A stretch of 64,000 nt of DNA from the NCBI GenBank assembly GCA_937982065.1, contig CALJMO010000021.1:1-64000 (forward strand), in the 5' to 3' direction. The DNA is from an uncultured Collinsella sp. Its GTDB lineage: Bacteria; Actinomycetota; Coriobacteriia; Coriobacteriales; Coriobacteriaceae. The notes under the pieces are model-generated. The model made no database searches, was not told the DNA's origin, and was given only the letters and a program-made list of their open reading frames with translations. The position numbers were made by a program, and so were the translations under genes. Shown piece by piece: positions 1 to 8,643 of the stretch. Positions within the stretch are counted from its first letter, which is position 1. Every line of letters starts with the position of its first letter.

Positions 1-84
1 CGGGATTGGTCAAAATAGTTTGACTATTAGCGGCTAAAATCGCCCGGCGCTAACATATATAAACGGTGGCAGTCAGGAGACCAC

Positions 85-1203
85 GTGCGAAATATCGCAT
101 CGCGGGACGAGTATGTGCCGCAGCATGGCAGCAGATATAAGACGAAGGGCACGTCTTTGCGTGGCCTTGCCAGCGCTCGCATCCGCGTGAGGAAGATTGC
201 CGCCATTGGGATGCTAACGTCGGCGGTTATTATCCTCGGAATTACCGTTAAAACCTACGCCTCGGAGCGAACGGTGCGCCCAGATGCGTCAACGGTACAG
301 CTGCAAAACGAGAAGGTTTCAAAGTCCAAAGCGTCGGCAGATCAAGCTCTGTCGACGGCAGATCTCAAGACGAGACTTTCGAAGGCGGACTTCAACGATA
401 TCCCTTCGGGTGATACCGTTCGGACCTTCTCGTTGGTGGATAACAAGACTCCTGCCTTGGAGGATGAGAGCCTTGCCTCGCTCCAGGATGCCCTGTGTCG
501 GGCGCAGGAGCTGGGCGATGTGGGTGTAGTGTTCTACGACCTATCGAGCGGTAGGGGCGTGACGTATAACGCCGATGTCGAGGTGTATGGAGCGAGCAGC
601 TACAAAGCGCTGTATGCGCTCTATATTTGCGAGACGTTGGTCGAATCGGGGCAGGTGTCGCTCGATGGGCCTTTAGCCACGTATGGTGGTTACAGCATGG
701 GCTGGCAGACGGTGCGCAACCTTATCGAGAATGTCGTCGTCAACTCAGACAACGATTCGTTTATCGCGTTACGCGCGGCGTTTGACCATGATGGCTATGA
801 GGATTGGATTGCCAATCTGGGTGTTGATGACGAAACGGCACTGAATCCGATGAGTGATTTTCCGACCTACTGCCCGCGCACTTCTGCGAGGTTATGGCGT
901 GAGATGAGCGAGTATCTGAGCATGGATACCGAGACTTCACAGTGGTTGTCGGGCCTTCTGGCATCAACATCGCGCTCGTTTATTCGCGATGGCATTGCGG
1001 ACGAGCAGGTTTTGGTGCGCAACAAGGCAGGCTGGATTAGCGAGGATGGTTACTACTCGACATGCGATGCGGGCCTTATCGACATCGATGGCTGTACCTA
1101 TGTCATGGGTATCATGACATCGATGCCGTGGAGCGACCGCTCGAGCGAGGTTACGGCCGCGATTGCAAAGGCTCTGTTTGATACGCGAGCTGCACTGGCT
1201 TAG
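85..1203 (+). CDS. Membrane-anchored serine hydrolase, class A beta-lactamase-like
   Basis: The 372-residue protein has one hydrophobic segment at about residues 38-57 after a basic N-terminus, so it should be anchored with its catalytic domain outside the cell. The domain shows the three class A beta-lactamase/PBP signatures in order: S171-x-x-K174 (in GASSYK), an SDN triad at 221-223, and K-A-G at 314-316 in place of KTG. Known family members hydrolyse beta-lactams or peptidoglycan peptides. No Glu166-type omega-loop motif is obvious, so a cell-wall role is at least as likely as drug resistance. The GTG start at 85 is chosen because CAGGAGA ends five bases before it. A spacer of about 70 residues rich in Ser, Lys and Thr joins the membrane anchor to the domain. 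Substrate is unknown. Confidence 0.8.
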   Translation: MRNIASRDEYVPQHGSRYKTKGTSLRGLASARIRVRKIAAIGMLTSAVIILGITVKTYASERTVRPDASTVQLQNEKVSKSKASADQALSTADLKTRLSKADFNDIPSGDTVRTFSLVDNKTPALEDESLASLQDALCRAQELGDVGVVFYDLSSGRGVTYNADVEVYGASSYKALYALYICETLVESGQVSLDGPLATYGGYSMGWQTVRNLIENVVVNSDNDSFIALRAAFDHDGYEDWIANLGVDDETALNPMSDFPTYCPRTSARLWREMSEYLSMDTETSQWLSGLLASTSRSFIRDGIADEQVLVRNKAGWISEDGYYSTCDAGLIDIDGCTYVMGIMTSMPWSDRSSEVTAAIAKALFDTRAALA

Positions 1204-1281
1204 CGTGTTCGTTTGACGAGGTCAAACAAAATGCTGGTACCATACCGTGGTTGAGAATTTCGAATAGGTTTGGGGAATGGC

Positions 1282-2022
1282 ATGGCTACCATTGCGATTA
1301 TCGGTGCGCTCGAAAAAGAGATCATGCAGATTAAGGAAGAGCTGAGCGACGTTTGCGAGGCACGGGAGGCAGGCTTGACCGTTGTGAGCGGTGAGCTCGA
1401 CGGCCTGACAGTTGTCGCCACAACGGCGGGCATGGGCACGGTGAACGCCGCCGCTGCAACACAGCACCTCATTAGCAAGTATGCTCCGCAGGCTGTTGTG
1501 TTTTCGGGCATTGCGGGCGGTTTGAACCCCAAGCTCCATATCGACGACGTGGTCATTGGCAAACGCCTACGCTATCTGGATACCGATACCGCGCTTATCG
1601 CCGAGTCCGCACCGGGGCTCGAGGAGTTTGGCTCGACGCTCGCGCTGGTCGATATTGCCGCCGACGTGCTTGCTGAGCGTGGGTTTGTTGACGCTTCGAA
1701 AAATGCAGTCGCTTCGAACGAGGGCACCAAGCAGTTCCTGGTCGGCACGATTGCCACGGGTAACCGCTTTGTGACGGGCGCTACCATGCGCAACGACGCT
1801 ATCGAGGCGACGCATGCCGATTGTGTCGGCATGGAGGGCGCGGCAATTGCCCATGTCGCAACCAAAAATGGTGTCGATTGCCTGGTGTTGCGCGCTATCA
1901 GCGATAATTGTGACGAGGCGTACGATGCAATTTGCGAGCGCGAGTTCGATCTGTTCGAGTACGCGCGTGTCGCAAGTGACATCACGCTCGATATCGTCCG
2001 CCGCATTGCCGCTGCGCAATAG
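1282..2022 (+). CDS. mtnN: 5'-methylthioadenosine/S-adenosylhomocysteine nucleosidase
   Basis: This cytosolic enzyme cleaves adenine from methylthioadenosine and S-adenosylhomocysteine, clearing inhibitory by-products of SAM use and feeding methionine salvage and autoinducer-2 synthesis. The start IGALEKEI, the glycine-rich FSGIAGGLNP segment, the GMEGAAIAHVA segment and the late RAISDN (catalytic Asp of the PNP/UDP family 1 fold) are all present. Length (246 residues) is close to the family norm of about 230. An in-frame TTG lies 12 bases upstream, but ATG 1282 follows GGGGAA at 1272-1277 and gives the usual MATIAIIGALE start. It stands 67 bases after the hydrolase gene and just before ysxC, all on the plus strand. 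Confidence 0.92.
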   Translation: MATIAIIGALEKEIMQIKEELSDVCEAREAGLTVVSGELDGLTVVATTAGMGTVNAAAATQHLISKYAPQAVVFSGIAGGLNPKLHIDDVVIGKRLRYLDTDTALIAESAPGLEEFGSTLALVDIAADVLAERGFVDASKNAVASNEGTKQFLVGTIATGNRFVTGATMRNDAIEATHADCVGMEGAAIAHVATKNGVDCLVLRAISDNCDEAYDAICEREFDLFEYARVASDITLDIVRRIAAAQ

Positions 2023-2060
2023 CGCGTCTATTTGTAAGAACCTACGACCAAGGAGTGTCC

Positions 2061-2651
2061 ATGGCCGATTCCATTAACTATCAGCTTGCCAAGTTCGTCG
2101 CCAGCTACGGCAAGGTTTCGCAGATCCCCGAGTCCACCTGCCCCGAGGTGAGCTTTGTCGGCCGCTCCAACGTGGGCAAGTCGTCCATCATGAACAAGCT
2201 CTTTGGCCGCAAGAACCTGGTGAAGGTTTCGAGTACGCCGGGCAAGACGAGCAACATCAACTTCTTCGAGGCCGACGACGTGCACTTTGTGGACCTGCCA
2301 GGCTACGGTTTCGCCCGCCGTTCCAAGGCCGAGCGCGACCGTTGGGCCGAGCTCATTGGCGACTTCTTCGACTCCGAGCGCAGCTTTAACCTGGTTGTGT
2401 CGCTGGTGGACATTCGCCACGACCCCAGTAAACTCGACCATGACATGATCGACTACCTGCAGGGCAACGAGTTCAACTTTATCGTCTGCCTCACCAAGGC
2501 CGACAAACTCAGCCGCACCCAGCAGGCCCGCCAAGCAGCAGCCATCAAAAAGCAGCTCAACGTCCCGGCCGAGAATGTAATCATCACGAGCTCCCAGACC
2601 GGCGTGGGTATCGACGAACTAAAAAAGCGCATCGCCGAGGCCTGCCTCTAG
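2061..2651 (+). CDS. ysxC: Ribosome-biogenesis GTPase YsxC/EngB
   Basis: This is a small essential-type GTPase that acts in late 50S subunit assembly. All five G motifs are visible: G1 GRSNVGKS, G2 at TPGKT, G3 DLPGYG, G4 TKAD and G5 near TSS. The length of 196 residues is normal. The ATG at 2061 is preferred over an in-frame GTG six bases earlier, because AAGGAG at 2049-2054 sits correctly for the ATG. The stop is followed after about 30 bases by the long palindrome at 2682-2728, whose downstream arm is followed by a run of T, so the palindrome may also end this transcript. Confidence 0.95.
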   Translation: MADSINYQLAKFVASYGKVSQIPESTCPEVSFVGRSNVGKSSIMNKLFGRKNLVKVSSTPGKTSNINFFEADDVHFVDLPGYGFARRSKAERDRWAELIGDFFDSERSFNLVVSLVDIRHDPSKLDHDMIDYLQGNEFNFIVCLTKADKLSRTQQARQAAAIKKQLNVPAENVIITSSQTGVGIDELKKRIAEACL

Positions 2652-2681
2652 TCAGGGTTAAACCGTCAAAAGCCCCCGTTC

Positions 2682-2728
2682 ATATCACCCCAGTGATAGT
2701 TATTGGTAAACTATCACTGGGGTGATAT
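2682..2728. promoter_or_regulatory. Nested palindrome, probable double operator of the DUF3990/HTH pair (and possible terminator)
   Basis: Perfect 20-base arms at 2682-2701 and 2709-2728 flank a 7-base spacer. Each arm is itself a two-fold palindrome, TATCAC-CCCA-GTGATA at 2683-2698 and TATCAC-TGGG-GTGATA at 2712-2727, with centres 29 bases apart. Such paired 16-base dyads are what an autoregulating HTH protein would bind, and such a protein is encoded two genes downstream. A T-run follows directly, so as RNA it would also make a strong hairpin ending ysxC transcription. It ends about 16 bases before the ATG of the DUF3990 gene, with AGGAGG between. Confidence 0.6.
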
Positions 2729-2744
2729 TTTTTAGGAGGTCGAT

Positions 2745-3428
2745 ATGGAGCTTTGGCACGGGTCGGAGGTTGTTGTCGAGCATCCATCGTTGGATAAATG
2801 CAGGCAATTCAATGACTATGGGCGCGGGTTTTATTGCACACCGCATGAGGAAATGGCAATGGAGTGGGCATGTCGGACCGAGTCTGATGGCATTGCCAAT
2901 CGATATGAGCTTGATTTAGATGGCCTTGCGATTTTGGATTTGGAATCAGGTGAGTTCTCGATTCTCAACTGGCTTGCAATTCTGGCGAATAACAGAGAGT
3001 TCAATGTTTCAACGCCAGTAGCACGCGAGGGGCTTCGTTATCTGCTGGATAACTGCCTGATTGATATTTCTCCCTATGACGTTATTCGAGGCTATCGTGC
3101 AGACGATTCCTATTTCTCGTTTGCAAGACAGTTTGTCAACGGCATGATCTCGCTCAGGCAATTGCAGCGCATTATGTTTTTGGGGGATTTGGGCATTCAA
3201 TATGCGCTTATGAGTGAGCGTGCGTTCTCGGCGATTAAGTTCCGCGATTGGAAGCAGGCTTCGGGAGCTGAGTTTTATCCCAAACGATTTGAGCGAGAAC
3301 AGAACGCTCGACGAAAGTACCTGGATACGGTAAACGGATTTGACTCTGATGGTGTCGACATTAGGGATTTGATGGCAGGGAGGGTTGATTTAAATGATCC
3401 AAGAGTTAACGGATCGTGGGCCGAGTAG
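2745..3428 (+). CDS. DUF3990 family protein, ADP-ribosyltransferase-like, putative toxin
   Basis: The N-terminus carries LWHGS with His5, then GRGFYCTP with Tyr30, followed by an acidic helix (residues 34-42). This is the layout of DUF3990 proteins, which resemble the H-Y-[E/D/Q] branch of ADP-ribosyltransferases such as PARPs; the third active-site residue was not assigned. It is a cytosolic 227-residue protein with no membrane segment. AGGAGG six bases before the ATG is a near-consensus ribosome site. The next gene overlaps by 35 bases and encodes an HTH protein, so the two are translationally linked as in toxin-antitoxin pairs. Toxicity and NAD+ use are inferences. A+T-rich relative to ysxC, which suggests acquired DNA. 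Confidence 0.65.
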   Translation: MELWHGSEVVVEHPSLDKCRQFNDYGRGFYCTPHEEMAMEWACRTESDGIANRYELDLDGLAILDLESGEFSILNWLAILANNREFNVSTPVAREGLRYLLDNCLIDISPYDVIRGYRADDSYFSFARQFVNGMISLRQLQRIMFLGDLGIQYALMSERAFSAIKFRDWKQASGAEFYPKRFEREQNARRKYLDTVNGFDSDGVDIRDLMAGRVDLNDPRVNGSWAE

Positions 3429-4092
3429 GACATATCCCGTCTATTACCTTGAGGACGCAATGAACAACCTCGGGGATTGCTTCGACTATGCCGTTAACGA
3501 TTACGGAGCAGAAGGATCGGAAGTTGCTGAACTCTTTTGCCTGAGCGGCGTAGCTCGCGAGTTCGAACGCGGCAACGCATGGGTAGTGTCGGGAAAGTCG
3601 GGCGTTGAACTATTTGCGCTCATCTCCGAAAGATCTGGTTACCAAACAGGGTCGATGCCAGATCGGACCTACCGATTTGAGAAGACACCAGAATATTGGA
3701 CGGGCTGGATACTGGCATATTTGCAGTGGCGCCTAGGGGGATCGTTCGAAGATCTGTTTCATGTTGTTCCATTTGATGCGCTGCGAAACCTGTACTACCC
3801 CTGGCATGAGGCCTCGGAGGAGCGCGTGGCGCGCCTTGTCTGTGATATGGCGAAGAAGGCGCCGCGTCAGACTAAACTGGCGCTAGCAAGAAAGAGGATT
3901 AAAAAAACCCAACAAGACCTGGCATACGAATCGGGTGTATCGCTCCGTTCAATCCAAATGTACGAACAGCGCCAGCGAAACATCAACGAAGCCTCGGTAA
4001 CGACAGTGAGGGATATTGCAAAAGTCCTACACTGCAACATCGAAGACCTCCTAGAACCAGTCTTCGAATACAAAGAAACAAGCGCAGCGTAA
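3394..4092 (+). CDS. HTH (XRE-type) protein with DUF3791-like N-terminal region, putative antitoxin/autoregulator
   Basis: This protein has 232 residues in two parts. Residues 1-150 form an alpha/beta region I cannot place with certainty; it resembles the partner proteins usually encoded beside DUF3990. Residues about 160-222 are a classic HTH_3 domain, with the helix-turn-helix around TQQDLAYESGVSLRSIQMYE. The start at 3394 lies inside the upstream gene; an alternative ATG at 3460 (at MNNLGD) would remove the overlap. Its most likely job is to neutralise the DUF3990 partner and repress the operon by binding the dyads at 2682-2728. An A7 tract lies in the codons just before the HTH. Confidence 0.65.
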   Translation: MIQELTDRGPSRTYPVYYLEDAMNNLGDCFDYAVNDYGAEGSEVAELFCLSGVAREFERGNAWVVSGKSGVELFALISERSGYQTGSMPDRTYRFEKTPEYWTGWILAYLQWRLGGSFEDLFHVVPFDALRNLYYPWHEASEERVARLVCDMAKKAPRQTKLALARKRIKKTQQDLAYESGVSLRSIQMYEQRQRNINEASVTTVRDIAKVLHCNIEDLLEPVFEYKETSAA

Positions 4093-4228
4093 ACCAAGCG
4101 CACAGGCGAAGCCTGTCACTAGTAAGTGCCCCTACCTAGCAAGAGCCCCTACCAATAAAAAGCAACTATCAGCCCGGCGCTTTTACAAAGCGTAGGTCCC
4201 TGTAGCCGCCGTCAGCGAAGCTAACGTA

Positions 4229-4353
4229 GGGGAGGCCAGGGGCTTTGCCCCCAAATCTTTCCGCAGGACGGCAGGACCCCCGCCGCACGAAGTGCGCAGC
4301 GGGGGTCCTGCCATGTCCGAGGACGATTTGGGGGCAAAGCCCCTGGCCTCCCC
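4229..4353. repeat. Giant nested hairpin between convergent genes
   Basis: A perfect 29-base inverted repeat (4229-4257 and 4325-4353) encloses a second perfect 14-base one (4270-4283 and 4299-4312), which encloses a 4-base stem. The region separates the plus-strand HTH gene from the minus-strand thrB and can act as a terminator for both. It lacks a T-run, and its size is far beyond a normal terminator, so it is listed as a palindromic repeat element. Bases 4093-4228 hold nothing recognisable. Confidence 0.75.
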
Positions 4354-4374
4354 GGCGAGTATACGGGACGGCGA

Positions 4375-5256
4375 CTACAGGTATTCGATCTGGGCGCCTT
4401 CCGTGTCGCACGTCAGAATATGCGTATCGCACTTGGGGAACTGCTCGCGCAGCTTGACCTGCAGGAACTTTGCCACGATGGTGTCGTCGGTCACAGCCAT
4501 GAGGGTCGAGCCCGAGCCGCTAATCCAGATGGTCTTAGCGCCGCCGTTAAGGCAGGTGTCGCGCACGGCGTTGTAGTCGGGAATCAGACGGCGACGATAG
4601 GGCTCCTGGATGCGGTCGTCGTTGGCGGCGGCAATCAGGTCGAGGTCACCAGTCTCCAAGCCGCGCGTCATGCCGGCGATGCGGCCCATCTGCCACACGG
4701 CGGTGGAGAGCGGAATCTCCTGCGGCACGACCTTGCGCGCCTCGCTCGTGTGTACCTCGTAGGGCGGAATCACGGTAATAAAACGCAGGCGATCGCTCAC
4801 CTCGTAGCGCAGGCACTGGGGGAGCGAATCGGTCGGCGTAAAGGAGCAGACGGCGCCGCCCAGGATAGCAGGGGCGACGTTATCGGGATGGCCCTCGACC
4901 TCGGTGGCAATGCGGACGAGCTCAGCGCGGTCGACGGTGTGGCCCGTCAGCGCGGCGGCAGCCATGATGCCGGCGACGACGCAGGTGGAGCTGGAACCCA
5001 GGCCACGGGCGACGGGCACGTCGGTCTGAATGTCGATGGCGACGGGGAAGGCCGGCTCGCCCCATGCGGCCAGCGCATCGACAAAGCTCACGTAGACCAG
5101 GTTGTTCTCGTTTTGGAATTCCTCGGGGCAGCCCGTGATGGTGAGCTTGTCGGCGCGCTCAAAGGTAAAGTGCGAGTAGAGGCTGACGGCCATGCCGAGG
5201 GTATCGTAGCCAATGCCCAAGTTGGCGCTTGTCGCTGGGACGGTGATCTTGATCAT
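4375..5256 (-). CDS. thrB: Homoserine kinase
   Basis: ThrB phosphorylates homoserine with ATP, giving the O-phosphohomoserine used by threonine synthase. It is a GHMP-family kinase of 293 residues (normal size). The start VPATSANLGIGYDTLG and the ATP-binding loop PVARGLGSSS are diagnostic, and the third GHMP motif is seen near the C-terminus around WISGSGSTLMA. It is a soluble cytosolic enzyme. thrC lies 200 bases upstream on the same strand, separated from thrB by the hairpin element at 5271-5380, so the two may be co-transcribed with attenuation between them. GGAGGACC precedes the start codon. Confidence 0.95.
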   Translation of the reverse strand: MIKITVPATSANLGIGYDTLGMAVSLYSHFTFERADKLTITGCPEEFQNENNLVYVSFVDALAAWGEPAFPVAIDIQTDVPVARGLGSSSTCVVAGIMAAAALTGHTVDRAELVRIATEVEGHPDNVAPAILGGAVCSFTPTDSLPQCLRYEVSDRLRFITVIPPYEVHTSEARKVVPQEIPLSTAVWQMGRIAGMTRGLETGDLDLIAAANDDRIQEPYRRRLIPDYNAVRDTCLNGGAKTIWISGSGSTLMAVTDDTIVAKFLQVKLREQFPKCDTHILTCDTEGAQIEYL

Positions 5257-5270
5257 GTGGGTCCTCCTGG

Positions 5271-5380
5271 CGTGCCTGGCTGTTTAGTTCGCTGCTCGGA
5301 CAGTCCTGCGCAAGACGGAAAGCACATTAAGTGCTTTCCTTTGCGTGCGGAACTCACGACGAACTAAACAGCCAGGCACG
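5271..5380. repeat. Nested hairpin element between thrC and thrB
   Basis: Perfect 21-base arms at 5271-5291 and 5360-5380 enclose a 9-base stem (5317-5325 and 5331-5339). The architecture matches the elements at 4229-4353 and 9683-9810, but the arm sequence is different. It ends about 15 bases before the thrB start on the minus strand, so it would form in the thrB leader of any thrC-thrB transcript. Confidence 0.7.
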
Positions 5381-5427
5381 CTGTGCGCGTTCGTCATCAT
5401 CCCGAGGGTTATCTGATGAAAGAAGGT

Positions 5428-5447
5428 GCGCCGGCTTTCGCCGGCGC
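5428..5447 (-). terminator. Hairpin just downstream of thrC
   Basis: An 8-base perfect stem GCGCCGGC/GCCGGCGC with a four-base loop sits 13 bases after the thrC stop codon. On the minus strand the following sequence is pyrimidine-rich but not a clean T-run, so termination may be partial. Confidence 0.5.
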
Positions 5448-5459
5448 TTAATAAGGGAT

Positions 5460-6977
5460 CTAGTTGGTGCTCATTCGTTTTGCTGCGGACTCGACGTAGC
5501 TGGCCATTTCGTCGACGTCGCAGACGTCTTCGAAACGGACGGGTTTGGATTCGAGTTCGGCGAGCTGGGCTGGGGCGACCGTGTTGGTTGTCTGCTCGAG
5601 CACGCGCATGGCCTCAAAGTCGTCCTCGGGAACGTCGAGGCCCAGGGCGTCGCAGCAGGCGCGCGGGAACTTGTAGGGGCTGGCGGTCGAAAGCAGCACG
5701 CGGGCCTTGGCGCCCTCGGCGGGAGCGGCCTGCTCAAAGACGTGATAACCACAAGCGGTGTGCGGGTCGATTACGTAGCCGTTCGTATCCCAGCAGCTCT
5801 TGATGGCAGTGCGGACCTCGTCCTCGCTGGCCCAGCCGCAGGCAAAGACGCTCTGAATCTTGGCCAGCAGCTCGGCGGGCACCTCGTAGCGACCAGTCTG
5901 CGCCAGCTGCTCCATAAGGCCGGCAACGAGCTCACAGTCGCCATCGGACAGGAAGTACAGCATGCGCTCCAGGTTGGAGCTGATGAGGATGTCCATCGAC
6001 GGCGAGATGGTCGTGAAGAACGGGCGGTTACGGTCGTAAACGCCGGTGGTCAGGAAGTCGGCAAGCACGTTGTTCTTGTCGCTCGCCACGACGAGCTTGG
6101 CGACGGGCAGACCCATGCGCTTGGCGTAGTAGCCGGCCAGAATATCGCCAAAGTTGCCGGTCGGCACGCAGAACTCCACGGCGTCGCCGGCCTCGATGGC
6201 GCCGGCGCGCAGCAGCTGCGCATAGGCGGCAAAGTAGTAGACGACCTGCGGCACCAGGCGGCCGACGTTGATGGAGTTGGCGCTCGAAAGCACCGTGCCG
6301 GCGGCCTCAAGACGCTCGGCCAGCTCCTTATCGGCAAAGATGCGCTTGACGGCACTCTGGGCGTCGTCGAAGTTGCCGCGGATGCCGCAGACGGCGACGT
6401 TACCGCCCTCCTGGGTGGACATCTGCAGGTTCTGGACGCGGCTGACCTTGCCCTCGGGATAAAAGACGGTGATGCCCGTGCCCGGAGCGTCGGCAAAACC
6501 GGCGAGCGCGGCCTTGCCCGTGTCGCCCGACGTGGCGGTGACAATCATGATGCGCTCGGCGCCGCCGTCCTTGGCGGAAGTGCGGGCCATCAGACGGGGG
6601 AGCATCTGCAGGGCGACATCCTTGAAGGCGCTTGTGGGGCCGCCAAAGAGCTCCATCACATAGGTCTGAGGGGCGTCAGCGCCCGGCGCTGCGTCGAGTT
6701 TGACGAGCGGCGTAACCTCTTCACTCGCGAACGTGCCGCGGTATGCCTCGTCGACACACGCCGAAATTTCTTCGGCCGTGTAATCATTCAGTAACATTCC
6801 CAACACATCTTGAGCGATTTCAAAGTACGATTTAGCTGCAAGCGAGCTGATATCGACCTGCTGGGTGCCGAGCTCGTCCGAGACAAACAAACCCCCGTCG
6901 GGAGCGATGCCGGTGCGGATTGCCACCTTACTTGAGCACGATAAAGTGCGTCCTCGTGTACTATGATAAGTTCCCAT
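5460..6977 (-). CDS. thrC: Threonine synthase
   Basis: This PLP enzyme converts O-phosphohomoserine to threonine. The N-terminal STRG and the PLP-lysine segment PTSAFKDVALQ are typical of the bacterial type, as is TATSGDTGKAALAG, which holds the phosphate-binding loop. The protein is 505 residues from ATG 6977, which has GAGGAG nine bases upstream; an in-frame ATG at 7022 lacks a ribosome site. The gene diverges from lysC across a gap of about 100 bases, so both are probably driven from that gap. A 487-residue open frame on the opposite strand is a codon-bias shadow. Confidence 0.94.
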   Translation of the reverse strand: MGTYHSTRGRTLSCSSKVAIRTGIAPDGGLFVSDELGTQQVDISSLAAKSYFEIAQDVLGMLLNDYTAEEISACVDEAYRGTFASEEVTPLVKLDAAPGADAPQTYVMELFGGPTSAFKDVALQMLPRLMARTSAKDGGAERIMIVTATSGDTGKAALAGFADAPGTGITVFYPEGKVSRVQNLQMSTQEGGNVAVCGIRGNFDDAQSAVKRIFADKELAERLEAAGTVLSSANSINVGRLVPQVVYYFAAYAQLLRAGAIEAGDAVEFCVPTGNFGDILAGYYAKRMGLPVAKLVVASDKNNVLADFLTTGVYDRNRPFFTTISPSMDILISSNLERMLYFLSDGDCELVAGLMEQLAQTGRYEVPAELLAKIQSVFACGWASEDEVRTAIKSCWDTNGYVIDPHTACGYHVFEQAAPAEGAKARVLLSTASPYKFPRACCDALGLDVPEDDFEAMRVLEQTTNTVAPAQLAELESKPVRFEDVCDVDEMASYVESAAKRMSTN

Positions 6978-7081
6978 ATAACACTGCTCCTCGGATGCCT
7001 TGGTCCCAATCGGTGAAACCATGGTATCAGAGCGCGCAAAATAGGTTCGCAGAGGCTTTTTAGAAAGGTAACCTCCAGCCC

Positions 7082-8470
7082 ATGATTAAGATTGCCAAGT
7101 TTGGCGGCTCGTCGGTCGCCGACGCCGAACACTTCAAGAAGATCAAGGCCATCGTCGATGCCGATCCGGCTCGCCGTTTTGTGGTGGTTTCCGCCTGCGG
7201 TCGCCGTTTTAAGGGTGACACCAAGGTGACCGACCTGCTCTATCTGGTTAACGCGCACGTTAAGTACCACGTGTCGTGTGAGGAGCTGCTTGAGGACATT
7301 GGCCAGCGCTATTTTGATATCGCTGACGAGCTGGAGCTCACCTATCCCATCCGTGAGGAGTTCGCGGCCTTTGCCGAGCGCGCCCGCTCGGGCGGCTACT
7401 CCACCGAGGAGCTTGTGAGCCGTGGCGAGTACTTTACCGCCCGCCTGATGGCCGAGTACCTGGGCCTACCGTTCTTGGACGCCGCGACGGTTGTGGCGTT
7501 CCATCACGACGGTACGCTCAGCATGAATCGCACCTCCGAGCTGGTGCAGGAGTACGGCCAGCAGGGCGGCTTTGTTATGCCCGGTTTCTACGGCGCGACG
7601 CGTGAGGGCCAGATCAAGCTGCTCGACCGTGGCGGCGGCGATATTTCCGGCTCAATCCTGGCCAAGTGCCTGGGCGCCGACCTGTACGAGAACTGGACCG
7701 ACGTTTCTGGCTTCTATTCTGCCGATCCTCGCATTGTTCCCGAGGCTCAGCCCATTGCGCGCGTTACCTACGAGGAGCTGCGCGAGCTTTCGTACATGGG
7801 TGCGAGCGTTCTGCACGAGGAAGCTGTGTTTCCCGTGCGCGAGGCTGGTATTCCGCTGGTCATCAAGAACACCAATGCGCCGCAGGACCCCGGCACTATC
7901 ATTAGCGAGACGGCTGATGAGGGCGAGGCGGAGCCCATCATTACCGGCGTGACCGGCAAGCGCGGCTTTGTCGCCATCAACGTGGCCCGCGACCGCACCA
8001 AGCCCCGCGTTGGCTTTATGCGCCGTGCGCTTTCGGTCTTCGAGCGCTATGACGTTTCCGTCGAGCATATGCCCACCGGCGTCGACCGCTTTGGCGCCGT
8101 GGTGCAGGAGCAGGATGTGCACGATTCGCTGTACTCACTCGTGGGCGACATCCAGCAGGAGGTCGAGCCGCTCGAGATCGAGGTTGTCGAGGGCTTGGCG
8201 CTCATCGCTACCGTCGGCCGCAACCTGCGCGGTCGTGCAGGTATCTCGGGCCATCTGTTTGGCATGCTCGGCCAGGCCGGCGTGAGCGTGCGTATGATTT
8301 CGCAGAGCTGCGACGAGATCAACATCATTATCGGTGTCGAGGAGAAGGACTTCGACCTGGCGATTCGGACCATTTACCGTGCCTTTTCCGATAAAAACGG
8401 CATTGTGAAGGTCTCCGACTTGGAGGCTTCCGCGCCGGTCGAGCCCGCCCTGGACGTGCTCCGCAAGTAG
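7082..8470 (+). CDS. lysC: Aspartate kinase
   Basis: This enzyme catalyses the ATP-dependent phosphorylation of aspartate, first step to lysine, threonine and methionine. The 462-residue protein starts with KFGGSSVAD, carries the kinase domain through about residue 290 (with LDRGGGDISGS and NWTDVSGFYSADPR), and ends in a tandem ACT regulatory pair (about 300-450) that normally senses end-product amino acids. The sequence resembles the monofunctional group typical of clostridia and coriobacteria. A Shine-Dalgarno-like AAAGG lies rather far (about 12 bases) upstream, so the gene may be weakly translated. It pairs functionally with asd downstream and thrB/thrC upstream. Confidence 0.94.
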   Translation: MIKIAKFGGSSVADAEHFKKIKAIVDADPARRFVVVSACGRRFKGDTKVTDLLYLVNAHVKYHVSCEELLEDIGQRYFDIADELELTYPIREEFAAFAERARSGGYSTEELVSRGEYFTARLMAEYLGLPFLDAATVVAFHHDGTLSMNRTSELVQEYGQQGGFVMPGFYGATREGQIKLLDRGGGDISGSILAKCLGADLYENWTDVSGFYSADPRIVPEAQPIARVTYEELRELSYMGASVLHEEAVFPVREAGIPLVIKNTNAPQDPGTIISETADEGEAEPIITGVTGKRGFVAINVARDRTKPRVGFMRRALSVFERYDVSVEHMPTGVDRFGAVVQEQDVHDSLYSLVGDIQQEVEPLEIEVVEGLALIATVGRNLRGRAGISGHLFGMLGQAGVSVRMISQSCDEINIIIGVEEKDFDLAIRTIYRAFSDKNGIVKVSDLEASAPVEPALDVLRK

Positions 8471-8542
8471 CTACCATCCCGGTGATTTTTGGGACATGTC
8501 TCATAAATCTACGGCGGGGCGTTTCGTTTCGGTTTCGTTTCG

Positions 8543-8569
8543 ACGGGGCGGGTTTCGTGTCCGCCCCGT
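8543..8569 (+). terminator. Hairpin between lysC and asd
   Basis: A perfect 9-base G+C-rich stem (8543-8551 and 8561-8569) is followed by TTCTTGTAT. It follows repeated GTTTCG motifs at 8520-8542. It could end the lysC transcript or attenuate read-through into asd. Confidence 0.5.
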
Positions 8570-8643
8570 TCTTGTATACACTGGCAACAATAATCAGCCT
8601 GCTCGGCGTGCGGGCAAAAGCCACAACCTTTAAAGGGGGAAGC

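Noticed and set aside
5331..6794. A 487-codon plus-strand frame opposite thrC (also 4420-5367 opposite thrB)
   Set aside because: Complement of conserved threonine genes; amino-acid composition is that of an antisense shadow.
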